DNA of 64,000 nucleotides, taken from contig OX291543.1 in NCBI GenBank assembly GCA_946406115.1, positions 23,710,815 to 23,774,814 of the forward strand, written 5' to 3'. This DNA is from Apoda limacodes. Taxonomy: Eukaryota; Arthropoda; Insecta; Lepidoptera; Limacodidae. The position numbers and the translations under genes were made by a program. The notes under the pieces are model-generated. The model was not told where the DNA came from. It worked only from the letters and a program-made list of their open reading frames with translations, and made no database searches. Shown here piece by piece: positions 38,501-53,500 of the stretch; within the stretch, counting starts at the first letter, position 1; each line of letters opens with the position of its first letter.

Positions 38501-41500
38501 ATTACCTTTTTTGTTCTGTGTATCTGTTTTTAGGGTTCCGTACCTTAAAATGAAAAAACGCAACCGTCCGTCTGTCAAGAACCTTTAACCTAAAGGAACG
38601 CGTAGAGGTATCAAGCTAAAATTTATATCAAATTCTCATGTCTACTGTCCCTTGGAGCTGTGAAAAAATCAAAGCCTTCTAAGCTAACGCAATCAAAAGA
38701 TACAGCCGTTTATACCGCAAATTTCCACAAATTTTCAAACTCGCAAAGAAATCAAAACCTACAGGGTACTTCCCGTGAACGCAGAATCTTGAAATTTGGT
38801 ACGAAGCAACGTCTTATAGTACAGATAAAGGAAAAATTGCGAAAACCATAAATTTTTAGTTACATCCTATAATAAAAATAATTTTAATAATATACAACAA
38901 CATATAACAAGTTTGCACGGAACCCTCGGTGCGCGAGCCAGACTCGCACTTGGCCAGTTTTTTTTCTTTGTTAATAGTTTTTTTCGGACACTAAAAACAT
39001 CCATACATAGTATTATATAATCTGTGTCCATACTATACTAGTAACAAAATGTTGTACAATCATAAACATTAAAGGCGTTTCACCAGTTCCAAATTAACAC
39101 GAATTATTTGTTTTATTTATTGAACTGCTTAAATCGTATTAATTAGAATGAAATGAAATTAACTTGAAACCATTTTATTTTAATGAGACTAATATTTCAA
39201 GGTCGCATTTGATGACACGTTTCACAATTCGTGTGTCAGTTAATTAAGACCGTCTTAATTAATTGGAATCTTAAATTCATTAAATACATCTCTTACGGTT
39301 CTTAAAATATGTATCATATGTCAGAAATACTCTATTTCTATTACTGACTGCGGTAACCGCGGTCCTACACGTATTGCTAGACTACTACAGCCATGTTTAG
39401 ATGTTTAGCCACACAGTACAGTATGCAGGCATCTAATTCTAAACGTCAGTTGAAATTTGTAAAACCTTTACATATTGTTTGTTTGAAATGTTGCCCACGG
39501 CTACTTTCTATCATCGTTCCGCTCGTCATCGCCTGGAAATTCATCCTCATTTCAGAGGCTTTTCCTCCTTACGCTTAGGTTGTTTCCTTTAAGGACTACA
39601 ATATGGGGTTCTTCAAGAAAGAAGTTATTATGTAGATTTTTAAAGGGTCGATCCATAGGCTGCGGTGACTGCTTACCATAAGGCGGATGTTAGCTTGTTT
39701 ACCACCTCAGTGGTATAATATATATATTAGAATCCTCGAGTGCTTTTGTGTTTTTTAGAACTTTTTTATTAAAGTTTAAAGTAGTTTAGCTTGTCTTATT
39801 ATGTAATTAACGTTTTTGAATAATGCATTAAGAATTAATAAATTATGAAATAGGTATATTGAAGTTAAGATTAAAAAAAAAAATGGGTTTGTATGTACTT
39901 GTCTAACAGTAGGTATTATTATAACCCCTTAGTTATATTTAGGGTCCAGTCATAATGGATCATCCGTCATGTCCGTACATCTTTAAGCCTCATATTCATG
40001 TATTAACGCATATTATATCTAAACACTATTAATATTTATTAGATAATTGCTGCCTGCTACATATATATAATACACTAACTTATACACTTTAAAAAAAAAA
40101 AAAAAACAAAATTTGGTAAAAAAATTACACCGCCTTCAATAACCCACTGAAAAGTTAAACTATATAAACCTTACACATGCACATCGAACACTTAGCCGTG
40201 TTTTCTTCTCCTTGAAGTGGAATGCCGAAAATTTGCAGCAGAATTACAATTTTTTTTATAGCTTAATTTCATCTTAATCGGTACGGCGGCTTAAGCGTGA
40301 AGAGGTAACAGACAGATAGAGCGACAGAGTGACTTTCGCATTAGTATGAATTGTCCAGGCAACAATGCAGGGAACCAGCTATTTACAATATTAAGGGTAA
40401 AAATTTATGCAGGAAGTCACTAAACTGCACAAATACAATTGAGAAAAAAATTAAAAAAAAGCAAAACTACTTAAAATAAAACTATCCTAACAACAATTAT
40501 TTAAATCTGGTCAGCATGGCATGTTACCAAGAATGCAGGCGGGGTTCCCTCGGTGGACTGCCATGCTTATCCTTTGAGCAAAACAGCAGCCTGCATTCTT
40601 GTCACCGCTGATTCCAATAAGTCGAGGAGTTATAGACTTTAAAAAAGTTTTGTGCTTGAACCCCATGGACCTAGAGTCTCCACTGCAAACGGTACAAACT
40701 CATAGTTTGCTAGTAATTAATATATGCGTCGTTTGCGAGCCAATGCTATTTCGGCTGCCCCTCCGGCTTTATGCTTGGTTCTAGGAAGATTAGACGGAGC
40801 CAGGATATCGACGCAAGTTGCCTCCTATAGTAAAGCCCGCCCCCTCTCCCAAGAAATTAACGATTAACCGTCCAGTCTTTTGCTATCATCACGATTTACG
40901 TCAAGAGGCTGAAAAGAGATCTCTTGATTATATCGTTAATAGAACCATGCCTATAGAGTCGACCCACGCTTTTGATACAGTACGTCCATGAAGAGCAAGG
41001 CCGTCAACGCTCTTGCCACACGGAGAAATGTAAGGATTGCAAATTGTTGACCCGATTCGAATTCCAATAACACTTTTATTTTGAAATTCGCTTCAAGGAA
41101 ATGAAAATAATTCAATGTTCCATGTGCATGCGTAAAGTACGGTTTATTAACCGCCCTAAAGAAAGGAGGTTATCAATTTGACAACGACGTTAGAATTGAG
41201 CAATATATATATGTTAGTCTATGTAGGCTTCTAAATACATGTGCCAAATTTCATAAGTGTATGTATGTATCAATTATATTTTGTCATTAGTCTTCAAGGA
41301 GAAGAAAACACAGCTGAAAATATGCAAATTTGTCTAGGGCAGCGAAACAGGAGGGGCCGGCAATTGGTCGACTTTACAGAGAAAGAAGGACTCTTGAATG
41401 AAATTAATTCTTTCTTCAAAAAGCCACCTTACAGGAAATAGAAATGCCTCGATGGTTTGACCGAAAACTAGATTGACTTTATCCTGACTTTCGATAGGAT

Positions 41501-44500
41501 TTCTTTGATAAAGTCTCCGCTCTATCCAAAAACTGCCTTCATACAACACCTGGAATATTGAAAAGCTTGAACTTTAAGGGGCATAAAGCAGCTGACTAGC
41601 GCCGCTTTTAGATATCCTCAATTTTCTTTTCGTAGAACACGAATTTCTAAAATCCAAATGTTGGAAATATAAAACTTATAAGCTATTTTTAGAAGGTTTT
41701 ATATAGTTTCTTAACAATATCTGTGAGTTGTAATTGGCATTTCTGCTAAAAGTGGCCGTTTTTAGCCATGCCATTTACAACTCGCTGATATTATTGAGGA
41801 TATCTAATGGCGGTGCTAGTGGGCTATTAAAGTGCCCTTTCATTTTCAGTGCCTAACACATCGCGACAATATTTACAGATGATTTTACATGACAGTCTGG
41901 TCGAAACTGTCCAAGTTCCAACCACTTGGACAGTTTCGACCAGCCTAACATCTAAGTCCTTAATAGCTTAAAATCTCTCTGATCGAACTCTCAATCTTAT
42001 GAAGGTGCAGTGCGAAATGATATTGCAGTCTTTAGCTATCAGCCATCTGACTACACGCTTAATAGACAATTATCGAAAGCCATACGACGCGATATACGCC
42101 ACTTTAACACATCACGTGTAGAAGAGGCTATAGAGCGAATCGGAGGCTCGAAAGTATTTTCCAGAGATCTGTCTCAGCTCAGCTCAGAAGCTAAGCTCAG
42201 TCTCTTAGCAAGCTATGTAAAGAGCTATGCTTGGCGTTTCTTTTGCGATATAATCTGGATTGAGAGACATAGTTCAAACAGTTAGCTAGCTAACGTGGCA
42301 ATGGGCAGGTCACATCGCTTGTCGAATCGTAAACCGATGGGGACGAAAGGTTCTCGAATGGGATCTCACGAATCGGAACACGCAGCGTGAAACTGCCACC
42401 TACCAGGTTGACAGATGACCTGGTCAGTGCCGCAAAAAGCCAGTGGAAGCATGTGATGGCTATGTAACCCTACTTTAAATGGTCCAATGTAGTCATGAAA
42501 CAGTTTTTTTAATCCCTTCTTTTATTTTGGAGTGCCATCCCTCAATATTGTTAGTAGTCCTGATTTGGACAATGGCATAAAATTATTGCACCATACTCAT
42601 TTTACCTTTAAAAGTTTAATTTTAAATTTTAAGTTTAGTGAGTTTTATTTAATTTCTCTCTCCTGCTCTCTGGGTCTGCGGGAAGAAATCTCTGGGAGAG
42701 ATGCGTACGCCCATTGTAGTATTTTTCTAGAATTATAATTTCTTGTAATGTTTTTTTTTGTACAATAAATTAAAAATAAAAATAAATAAAATGTTTTTAA
42801 TTTGCTTTGATTTTTCTTACCAGCTCACATTCGCAATGTGGAACAACGGAGACATCACAACTGCAAAACAGTACTTTTGAAGATGAAAACAGTTGGAACT
42901 TCAACAGTAGCGAGGCCAGAAAAGCTAACGAAACCAAAAAGGTATTTTATATAACCTGTGTCCCCATGTATACACCCTACTTAATATTATGCACACCTAT
43001 CTCTTTAATTTAAAGTTCTTTGAACTTCATAGCAAAAACGGTAAAATCTTGGTTTTATTTCAAGTTACATAGGCACAGAAGCGTGAACTCGAAATTATGT
43101 AATAAACCGGCTAAGTGCGAGATACTTACATTATAATACAAAATGTAGGTATGGCTAAACATATTTTATTTCTAAGACTGTCACATGTAAGAAATCTCAA
43201 CTTTAGGTAAGAGTTTATTTGATTCCAGTTATGGATGCCCCCATTAATTTCGTTAGGTATTTTCTTGATTATTTAAACCCCTGTTCCCCCTTTGGTGAGA
43301 TTTCGTAGACCCCCCCTCTCCCTTACGTGATTACCTAATACATACTTCATAATAGTAACTATATAAGTATCAATGTACTGATACTAATAACACTGATTCG
43401 CAAATAGGAAAAAAAAAATACATTATTAGGATGCACTATAATGAATTTATTCATACTGGGATATCACCTTCCTTAACTCGACGAAGTTGAAGTGAGATTT
43501 TTAATGACCCCTGCCCCTCCCATTTTTATCCCATATTATATAATTAATGGCTGCCCCCTTATCTAAATACATTGACAAATTGCTAGTATTATTCTAATTT
43601 ATTGTAAAATGATACTTAAATCGAAAATAAACTAAAAGAGAGACACCCTGGGCGTCATTCCCAAAATGTTAGCCCGTTGCCGCGTTAAATTGCGATAATA
43701 ATTCTTTGGGTGAAGTAGAGGCCAGCATTTTGGTCACAAGATGATTCGACCAGACGCTTAGATAAATTTTTACTATTTTTTTGGTACCCCCACGACCTTG
43801 TGTTTCGACCCCAAAAGGCTCAAATAGTGGGTACTATATCTGCGGCTTTTGAGGCTATCTGGAGTCTTAACCGCTGCCGCATCGGCTCTATTCTGCGTTT
43901 GTTGAAGTTATGATGGCACCAGGGTGCCATGCTAAGGGCTGCCCGATTCTTCAAGGAGTCATATCGTTCGGTCGTCTACCATCGTCACGAACCTTATATT
44001 TGTAATGTTGAACGCGTAGGTAAAGAGGTTCCATCCGGTCCATACATTTGTTCTAGAATTAAAACTAGCAACGTTTTTTTCGTTTTTAAAATATTTTGCT
44101 GAGCCTCGAAGTCTCATCTGCGGAAAAACTGTTTCCGTAAGAATCGTGATCAAAGAATATTTTACGATATTTTCCGCCCTTCCTGCTCCACGGTGACTGC
44201 ATTGTTAGCAGAGGTTTAGAATCTCGTAGCTCTGTCACACAAACAAGTTAAACATTTTTGCATCACAAGTCAACACGAATTTGATGCCTGAGTTCTGTGT
44301 ACCCGATTTTGATTTCTTATACCTAATTTATAAAATTAATAATATTTTTATCTCATAAAGTTTGCTCATTTAGAATGGTAACCTTTTAGCATTTGGCAAA
44401 ATCGTGTATTTTTATTCATCATCGTATAAAGTAAAAAAGCAATCTTTTTTTTATAAATTAAGTATTTGGTTATTTTTCAATGTAAAAAATCAGACAATAG

Positions 44501-47500
44501 TCTTTAAATAAGTTTAAAAGTTTTTTTTGTTGACTTGTGAATTAATGTTAGCAATATTAGTATGAATTTAAGTGTATGAGTTTTACTTTCCCAGAAACGC
44601 ATTTCTTATGTTTTTTGTTGGTGATTTTAAGGAAATTACCTTCAACAGACAACACTATACATAATACAGACATTTCTGCTTCCTAAAAAATATTCCAGAT
44701 GTAGTCGGATGTTGTTAATTTTAATTGGGTATTTTAATTGTTTCTGTTTTTATGAGACATTATCTTAGCCTTGAGATGTTTTTCAGGGTTCAGTACGCAA
44801 TTTAATAAATTAATAAACACAGCGCCATCATACTCGTGGCTTTTTAGTAAATACTCGTACATCTAAAATATTTGTCATTTAAATATTTGTCATGTACGGG
44901 GATCGAACCTACGTCTATTGGTTCACTGCCAATAGTTAATATTATTTGAGCCACCAGGACAATCACACAATTTAATTATCTTTCCTGCATGAAAATGTTC
45001 AAAATTTTTTTTTTATTTTGAAGGATAACGAAAAACCTCTGACCTTTTACACGAGCCGAAGTAAAAAAAATTCGTCGATAAAGTTTATTGCGTGCAGCTG
45101 CGTGATGCTTATATTCCCCTCCCCGCGTTTCTATTCCTCTCTCACTCTTACTCTATCTATTACTCTCTCGGAGATCGATTAATTAATCAATTAAATATAA
45201 TAAATTAATTTTTTTAAACATTTTTAAAAAAATATTTTCTTATAAATACAAGTATTTGTATCTACTTAACAAGCATACAATTTTTTATTTGCATGCTATT
45301 TCCTGAGCTTTTCAATTAATTAAGTACAATGGTTAAAAATAAAATTGTTTTGTCAGATTAGGCGAATCCCTCTAGATAATCGTCAGATTATGAGACAGCA
45401 CGTCTAGGACATAAAGATAAACATATATATCTTAATCTGACGCGCTTAAGTATTTCAAAATGGCGAATTTTTTTAGCACATTATAATAATGGCCACGAGT
45501 TTGCGTCACATCGAAATCATCAGATTATTAAATGAGAGCTTTTTCTTAGGTTCACTTAACGCTCCTTTAGAAAATCTGACTACAACCACCCGCATCATGT
45601 AAACGATCAGATTAACATACGTAAAAATACGTAGGACATTGATGCTATCAATATCTGACGCGCTCGAGTATGCCCATGCAAAAGTATTTTGTTTAACATT
45701 TTTGAAAATCTATAGCCGCTCCCCCCACCGATGAAAGGTATACATTGTATAACATTTTTTTCTTCATATCATCTAAGCTTTGCAACCCAATAGGTCTCTA
45801 TGACGCTCGAGTAAATCCCCATTTAGCATCGTGGGCTCCCCTACTATTACAACAGCATGCGTAAGTGAGAATCATTGTGCACACACTTTAGCATAGATTG
45901 ATTTTTTTTTATACCACTGATAAGCGGTGACCGTAGCCTATGGACGCTTGCAACACCAGAGGTATCACTCGCGCGTTGCCAACCCCCTTCAGAAATCTAA
46001 TAACTTCTTTCTTGAAGAACTCCATAGTGTAGTCCTTGAAGAAAATCTTAGCAGGGAGCTCATTCCACAACTCAAGCGTTCGCGGGAGGAAGTTTCTCTG
46101 AAACCGCACCGTACGCGACCATTTCGGTTCTAAAGTGTGAGAATGAATTCCCTGCCGATGGCGATTTCTACCATCGCACGTAGAAAGTAGCCGTGGGCAT
46201 CATTTCAAACAATTCCTCAGAACACAACCCATTGTACAAGCGGTAGAAAACACACAGGGAGGCAAAGTCTCTTCTTAGACTTAAGGGCTCGATACCGCAA
46301 GTGAGTTTGGAATCGTCGACAATTCTCACAGCCCGTCGTTGAACCGAGTCAAAAGGGGCAAGCAAGGGGTGCACCCGTCCAGAGATGGCAGCAGCACTCC
46401 ATATGGGGCTGAACTTGAGACTTGTAAAGTAGCAACCTTCGCCCCGACGTGAAGTACCACTTCACTCTGTTGAGTACACCAAGTTTTTAGACGCCAGCTT
46501 CACCTTGTCCTGCAGATGATCTCGGAACTGAACATCGCTGGAGATCAAAAAATAATATTTTATAACTTTGACGATTCAAAAGTGATTGTAAAATCCTTAT
46601 TTGAATAAACCATTTTGACTTTGACTTTGAATATATGTTTTAGCAGAGTGAAAAAAAAAAAAAAGATGTCTACACCAAGGATCCTGATACTCTTGGAGAT
46701 GGAGAGGGGAGTGTTCTGGAATTGTGGGACCACAGTGAATGGGGTTTTCTAAGCGGTGAACGCGCAGACTTGTGTCTTCGTAGGGTTGAAAACCAAGTTT
46801 TCCCGTCCCCATTCAGAGACCTTAGACAGAGAGGTCTCGATTTGAGACACAAGTTCACCGCGCTTTTCCTCTACAACGGAACGAGGGATGTTTGCATTAC
46901 CCGTGTAATAAGCGTCTCTAGTACTGTCATCTGCATACCAATGCATTTTGTTGATGTCCAACATGTCATTGATATGCAGTAGAAACAGCGTAGGAGACAG
47001 CAAAGAGCCTTGCGGGACACCAGTTTTAATTTCCATGCTATCAGAGCAACTTCCGTCAAATACGGTTCGTATGCATCTGCCGGATAAAATGCTAACCACC
47101 AATTTGCACAAACCCTCGGGCACTCCGTAATATGGCAACTTCGATAGAAGACCCCGGTGCCAGACCCGATCGAACGCCTTCGCTATGTCCAGGCTACATG
47201 CCTACCAGAATCGGAAAATTTCGCGCTCGTTACGCTCACGTTAATGTTAGACTCCAGTGTCCTACTGTGCACCGCGAAATGTCGCAACGCAACCCTTCAT
47301 CTATAATATTTATAAGTTCACTCGTACTACACTACACTAATATTATAAAATTAAAATTTTGTAAGTTATTTGGTGGTTTTTGAAATGTGTAAATATATAA
47401 GGAGATTACCTGCTACATCTAATGTAGTTGTACTGTAACTTATCGCATTTCAAAGGTTTTTGGTTCTAAATATTCTTGTTTGTAAGGCATTTTTTCTTTC

Positions 47501-50500
47501 GACTTACGAAAGAAACAAGAAAATACATAAAAAATTTTTTTTTACAAACAACCTTTCATCAGACCCTGGTTTTCGTTTAAGACCAGAGTAGGTACTTGTC
47601 AAGACAAATCAAATAAGCCCAAACTTGATAGGGTAGCGTCGCATCGTTACACAGGTCCTATGGCCACATTCCGGCTCCATCATCAGATCAGCTATTGGAC
47701 ATCATTATATAGCATTGTCATTCGATTTACATGTGTATGCAAAATTTCAGCTCAATCGAACACCGGGAAGTGGGTCAAATTGAACTTACAAGATTTGATT
47801 ACAGACACGGCACAGGTGAAACTTAACATAAACTTGTAAAAATGCACATTTCCTTAACTTTGCAACGAAGCAATGCAGTTTAATTTAATTTGTGGCGCAG
47901 GAATAGCGTGGCAGAAAATAAAGATACTTATTATCCTGATCAAGAGTTCCCACGGGATTTTTTTTTACGAGACACTATTCCTGACGTTGCAACGTTGCTT
48001 ACAAGTTACTTGATTTTTGGCACTGAGTAAGACCGAATATTTTCATCCGGATCGAGAGTTTCCACAAGAATAGGTGTTTCCGCTAGTGGAATCGCGAGGA
48101 TCGTCTAATCTTCTATATTATCTATACACGTAAAGATTCAAAAAAATATTTTCAGATCCCAGGCGGCGGGTCTTTCGACTGGTCTTCAAAGGAGCAAGGA
48201 ATGATCCTGGGCTCGTATTTTTGGTGCTATCCCGTGACGTCACTTATTGGCGGTATGGCGGCTGAGCACTACGGCCCGCGTTACGTCATACTTGTGACGT
48301 CACTAGCTAGCGCCATCCTGACAGTATTAACTCCTGCTGCTGCCAGATTGCACTATGTCGCTGTTGTCGTCATACGATTCTTTCTGGGTGTAGCTGGGGT
48401 AAGTAATCATATTTTGTAAGTAATTATCATATTTTTTTTTAACAAGTTTACATTCCGCCGGTTGGCCTGGTAGTAAGCAGTCATCGCAGCCTATGGACGC
48501 TTGCACCACCTAGAGCATCACTCGCGCGTTTTCGGTACTTTAAAAATCTAATAATTTCTTTCTTCAGGAGAACCCCATACTGTAGTCCTTAGAGAAAACC
48601 TTGGCAGAGAGCTTATTCCACAACCAAAGTGTATGCGGGGGAAAGGTTCTCTGAAAAAAGCTTAAGGCTGTGGTATATGCTAGAGCGCGAAAATACGCCG
48701 TTTTTGTGCAAATTTTGTGGCTAAACTATTGCATCTAAAGGATTGAAAAAAATATATGTTATACAACTGGCTTTTGTCTAGTGCATTACCTTACTGAATG
48801 ATTTTCATTTATTGTATTTAATGCAATAAAAAATCTGGAAGTGACCATTGTTTCAACACTTGTGCAAATTTTTAAAGCGTGTTTTGCATTTGTTTGTAAT
48901 GAAAGTTGAATAAATAATTAGAATAGCTTATTATCTAGTGCCTGGACTCTAAGTTGTAGCAAAAAGTCAATAAATGTGACTACAAAACGGCAATTACGTT
49001 AAATTCCATACAAAAAATTAAAAGTTTCAAGGCGTCATTACGGTATAAATCACTTAAGAAGTATATAACAAATATATCTCATAGTAATGTATATGACATT
49101 ATCTAATGATTTATAGTGCATTTACATACACAACGTTAGAATTACAGAAATTAGCTTTCTGGCCTATATCGCCCTCTTAAGGTAACATACTCATTGAAAT
49201 AAAATTAAGCCAACTCAACGCCACCTTTTTTCATGCTTAAATCATAATTGATTTTTAAAATAAACATGTCAAAACAGTAACAAATAAGTAACTTGTTAAT
49301 TAACCAATTAAATTATTAACATTTAATTTGATTGTAAATTATTGCTTGATAACCTTGACATTATAAAACCTAGATCTATTTGTCTCATCATCAGGGTTAT
49401 GTTATGAGTTCTTTTTATTAGGGTTCCCTAGCCAAATGGCAAAAACGGAACCCTTTTATAGTTTCATCTACAAGGTTTTTAACCTCTGTGGCATATCTAC
49501 CTGTCCAAAATTTTGAAAAATCTTGATTTCAGCAGCCAGTGATGCTGATGAAACCAGTGTTATTCGATAGAATAAATTATAATAAACTAAGGTAGGTTTA
49601 TATAAAGTTATAAATAACGTAAGTGATATACTTTCGTAACGAAACTCAGTTTAAAAGTTATAGAAGTACCTAAGTTTTTTCGATCTTTAAACTCATTGTT
49701 TTGAAAACTATATCACTTACGTGATTTATTACTATAGAATTTTATTTGTTTTAATTTATTCTATCGATTACTACTAGTTTCATCACTGGCCGCTAAAATT
49801 AAGATTTTTTCAAAATAGTAGACTGTAGGTATGCCAGTCTCCATACAAATATGTTCGAAAGTCTTTCGGAATAAATACTATATCTATGTATTATAATACT
49901 AAGCGTGATATATGAATTATTCTATGAACTGCGAAAATATTTCTCGCGAATACCATATACCTATGTGTTTTTATTTAGCCATTGATTAAATATACTACAA
50001 AACATACATTCTAGCTTGGTAATGGCTCGCAAGTTTCTGATAAGCTAAATTGTTATGTTATGCGTTATTTACGGTTGAAGTAATTGAATTTTTCTACATA
50101 GACTGCGTGTTTATAGATCAATAACAAATATAGTACATATCGGATAAGTCAACTTGAGACTTGTTTAGTTTTGTATTGAATTGGTCATTCTAAAAAGGGC
50201 ATTTATGACGACATTTTAATTTTACAGGAAAAGCGAAAAATCGGCCAAGTGAGAGTCGGACTCGCGCACGAAGGGTTCCGTAGCATTATCAAAAAAAAAT
50301 CACGTTGGTTGTATGGGAGGCCCCTTAAATGTTTGTTTTATTTTAATTTAATTATTTGTTTTTAAAGTGAATGTATAACTTAATATTCAGTGAATATTTC
50401 AAGCGTCTACCTGTTGCCGTTATCAATATCGAGCAAAAACGAGAAAAAAAAATCACTTTTGTTTTATGGGAGCCCCTTAAATATTTATTTTATTCTGTTT

Positions 50501-53500
50501 TTTGTTGTTATAGCGTTAAACGAAATACATCTTCTGTTGAAATTTCAACTGCCTAACCATCACCGTTCATAAAATACAGCCTGGTGACAGACGGACGGAC
50601 GGACGGACGGACAGCGGAGTCTTAGTAATAGGTTCCCGTTTCTTACCCTTATGGGTACGGAACCCTAAAAAACTGATTTTTTACTATATTTCGTAGAAAC
50701 TTAGTATTATTTACAATTATAGTAGCTTTAAATATCCATTGTCGTATTGTAAGATAAATATCAAATTTCTAAATTTAATTTGTAAAAGAGAAACAACATT
50801 TTGTTTAAAATGTGCCTATTTTTAAATTAACACGAATTTTTCATACAAAAGTGTCCTTTTTAAAATGAACGGATAATTTAATGTGTAAGTATAAACACTT
50901 TTATATGTACAAGAAGTGCCGTTTTCTCATGGAAAGCTGTTACCTATAAAGGGTTTAAATTAAGCAGAAAAAATTAGACTCTTCACTAAAGGATGTTTAA
51001 TTCTTAGATATTACTTTATCTTTCTTATAAAAAATATATACTTTTTGAAATCTTTCTTAAAGATCCTCTAATACCAAAGAAAACACTGGCATTTGAAACG
51101 ATGCACGTATTGTTACATACACGCGAAATGCATTATTCCTTTAATCGTTTCCAGGGTTTCACTTACCCAGCACTTCACGTACTGGTAGCAAGATGGGCTC
51201 CACCAGCAGAGAAAGGGAAATTCGTAAGCGCGTTAATGGGAGGAATCCTTGGCACCGTGATCACTTGGTCCCTCACTGGACCTTTGATACAGAAGTTCGG
51301 ATGGGCCTCAGCTTTCTACATGCCAGCTTGTGTAACCTTCCTCTGGTGTGGTCTATGGTGGTATCTGGTTGCAGATACTCCTACGGATCATCCCAGAATA
51401 TCAGAAGCGGAAAAGAAATATATTTTAGACGCACTTGGCGACAAGGTCAAGAAATCTAAAGTAAGTTTGTTATTCGTTGACAGATTCTTAGTTTTTCAAT
51501 ATTTAACTTTGTGGCTTACTAATCACATAAACTGAACAAATAAGTAGCAAAAACTAGTGTACAATAACTAACATTATAAGTGATTCCACCGTTTTTTATG
51601 TCAATTTTCGGTAATCTGTTGTTCAAACAGTTTTATTTGCCGAAATCCGAAGCTGTAGCTTGCGACTTCGTATGCGTCGCAAGCTGATGTCATTTTAAAG
51701 GTTTAATTTGGTTGTATTCTTGCATACAACTTAAACATACTTAGGCACACATTTTTTAATTTGAAGTCAATAACGCTGTTTAGTATCACGTACGTGTTAA
51801 AACAATTTTTTTTAGAAACTATACCACAATAGGGAAACCTTTAAAAATTCAACCTCAGTTCAATTTTACGATTTCTGTTAAATTTTATCAATTTCGATGC
51901 AAAGTAGCGACATGCAGACGGACATGACGCATCTTTAAGGATTCCGTTTTTGCAATTTGGCTACGGAACCGCAAAATAATTACCAATTTCCACTTTGGAA
52001 TTGTATTGCCTCTGACTTTGCAATAACAATTTTTAACGTAAAAGGCTTCCTAGGTGATCAAAAATGCTTGACAAGCATTTAAGTAGGTCCATTTCAAGCA
52101 TTTTCATCGTTTAAAGGGCCTTCCTTGCTTATCTGGCATTTTCATTTATTTGTATTTTTTTTTGTTCCGTAAAATCACGTTGATTGTTGACCAATTGTTT
52201 GACCATCTTTAAAAATTTACGTTATTGACAATCATTTTTGGTTGGCCTTTAGGTAGGTGTATTTGTAAATAAAGTGTATTGCATGTTCTTCAAAAAGATC
52301 TTAGCTGTATTTTCTCAAATTAGATATAAGGTGAACATTAGTAATTGTTATCTCTAAAATACCCACGGACGCTAGGGTCCTGGGTTTTTGTCCTGAAATG
52401 TAAATAAATAAATAAATATTTTTGGACATTCTTTACACACAGCGCCGCCTGGCCCTAAAGTAAGCAAAGCTTGTGATATGTGTACCAGACAACGGATACA
52501 AATACATAAAAAATATTTTTTATTTTTTGTAAATATACACATATTATATATATAAATACACCCAAACACAAATGTTTCAAAGTCGTAGTCAAAAAAGTCA
52601 AAGTCAAAATGGTTTATTCAAATTAGGATTTTACAATCACTTTTGAATCGTCAAAGTTATGAAATACTATTTTGAAATCCGGGTCACAATGTTGTTAATT
52701 TCTACCGAGAAGAATCCGACAAAAAACTCGATAGTTACTCTTTTAAAAAACATCATAAAAACTAATACACAATCAATGTTTTAAAATTTAAGCTGTACAA
52801 TTTTATATTATATATAATAATATGTATTACGACATAAATGTTTGTCCAGTGCGGGAATCGAACCCACACCCTCTGCGCAGCAGCTGGCCATACTACCCAC
52901 TAGGCTGCGAGGGAGTTCAATGTGGACATGGATGGTTTATGTTTGTGCTGGTATTTTGTTTCTGACCCAAAATATGTTTTCTCTCTCAGTAATCTCTGGA
53001 ACTCATTGAAGCACAATATATAACTTATGTCCTACGTATCTATATATTAGTCAAAAACACACTAATACTAGGCAACTTATGTGTTCCTGGCACCTAAGTA
53101 ATCTTAGAAGATTTTATAGATTAATAGATCAATTTCTTAAACTGTTTTCTTACAGCACAATACACAGTTCTTCATAGATTAGTTCTGACTAGAGATTAAT
53201 TAATATTCTGACTGATATATTTGCTGTCTGTTTATTTGCTATGTACGTAAACATATTAGTCAAGTTATTTTAGTTTAAATGTTTGGTTAAAATATCGTCA
53301 TTCAGTTACGATAAAACAAATAGCCTTTTTTGATTTGAGAGTATTAGAAAATTTTTCGTGTTACAAACCATATTTTATATTTTCAGGGTCTTCCACCACT
53401 GAGGTACATTGTAACATCAGTACCATTCTTGGCAATGATTGCTTTACACTACGGAAACCTGTGGGGCTTGTATTTCGTCATGACTGTTGGCCCCAAATTC

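Noticed and set aside
43630..44180. GC-richer patch suspected to be an R1-type or other LINE
   Set aside because: No reverse-transcriptase or endonuclease motif could be read in any frame, so no family was assigned.
52840..52915. tRNA-like cloverleaf sequence with GGTTCGATTCCCGC on the minus strand (also at 30470, 44890, 55265, 59660)
   Set aside because: These are heads of SINEs with bodies attached; A-box and acceptor stems are incomplete, so they are not functional tRNA genes.
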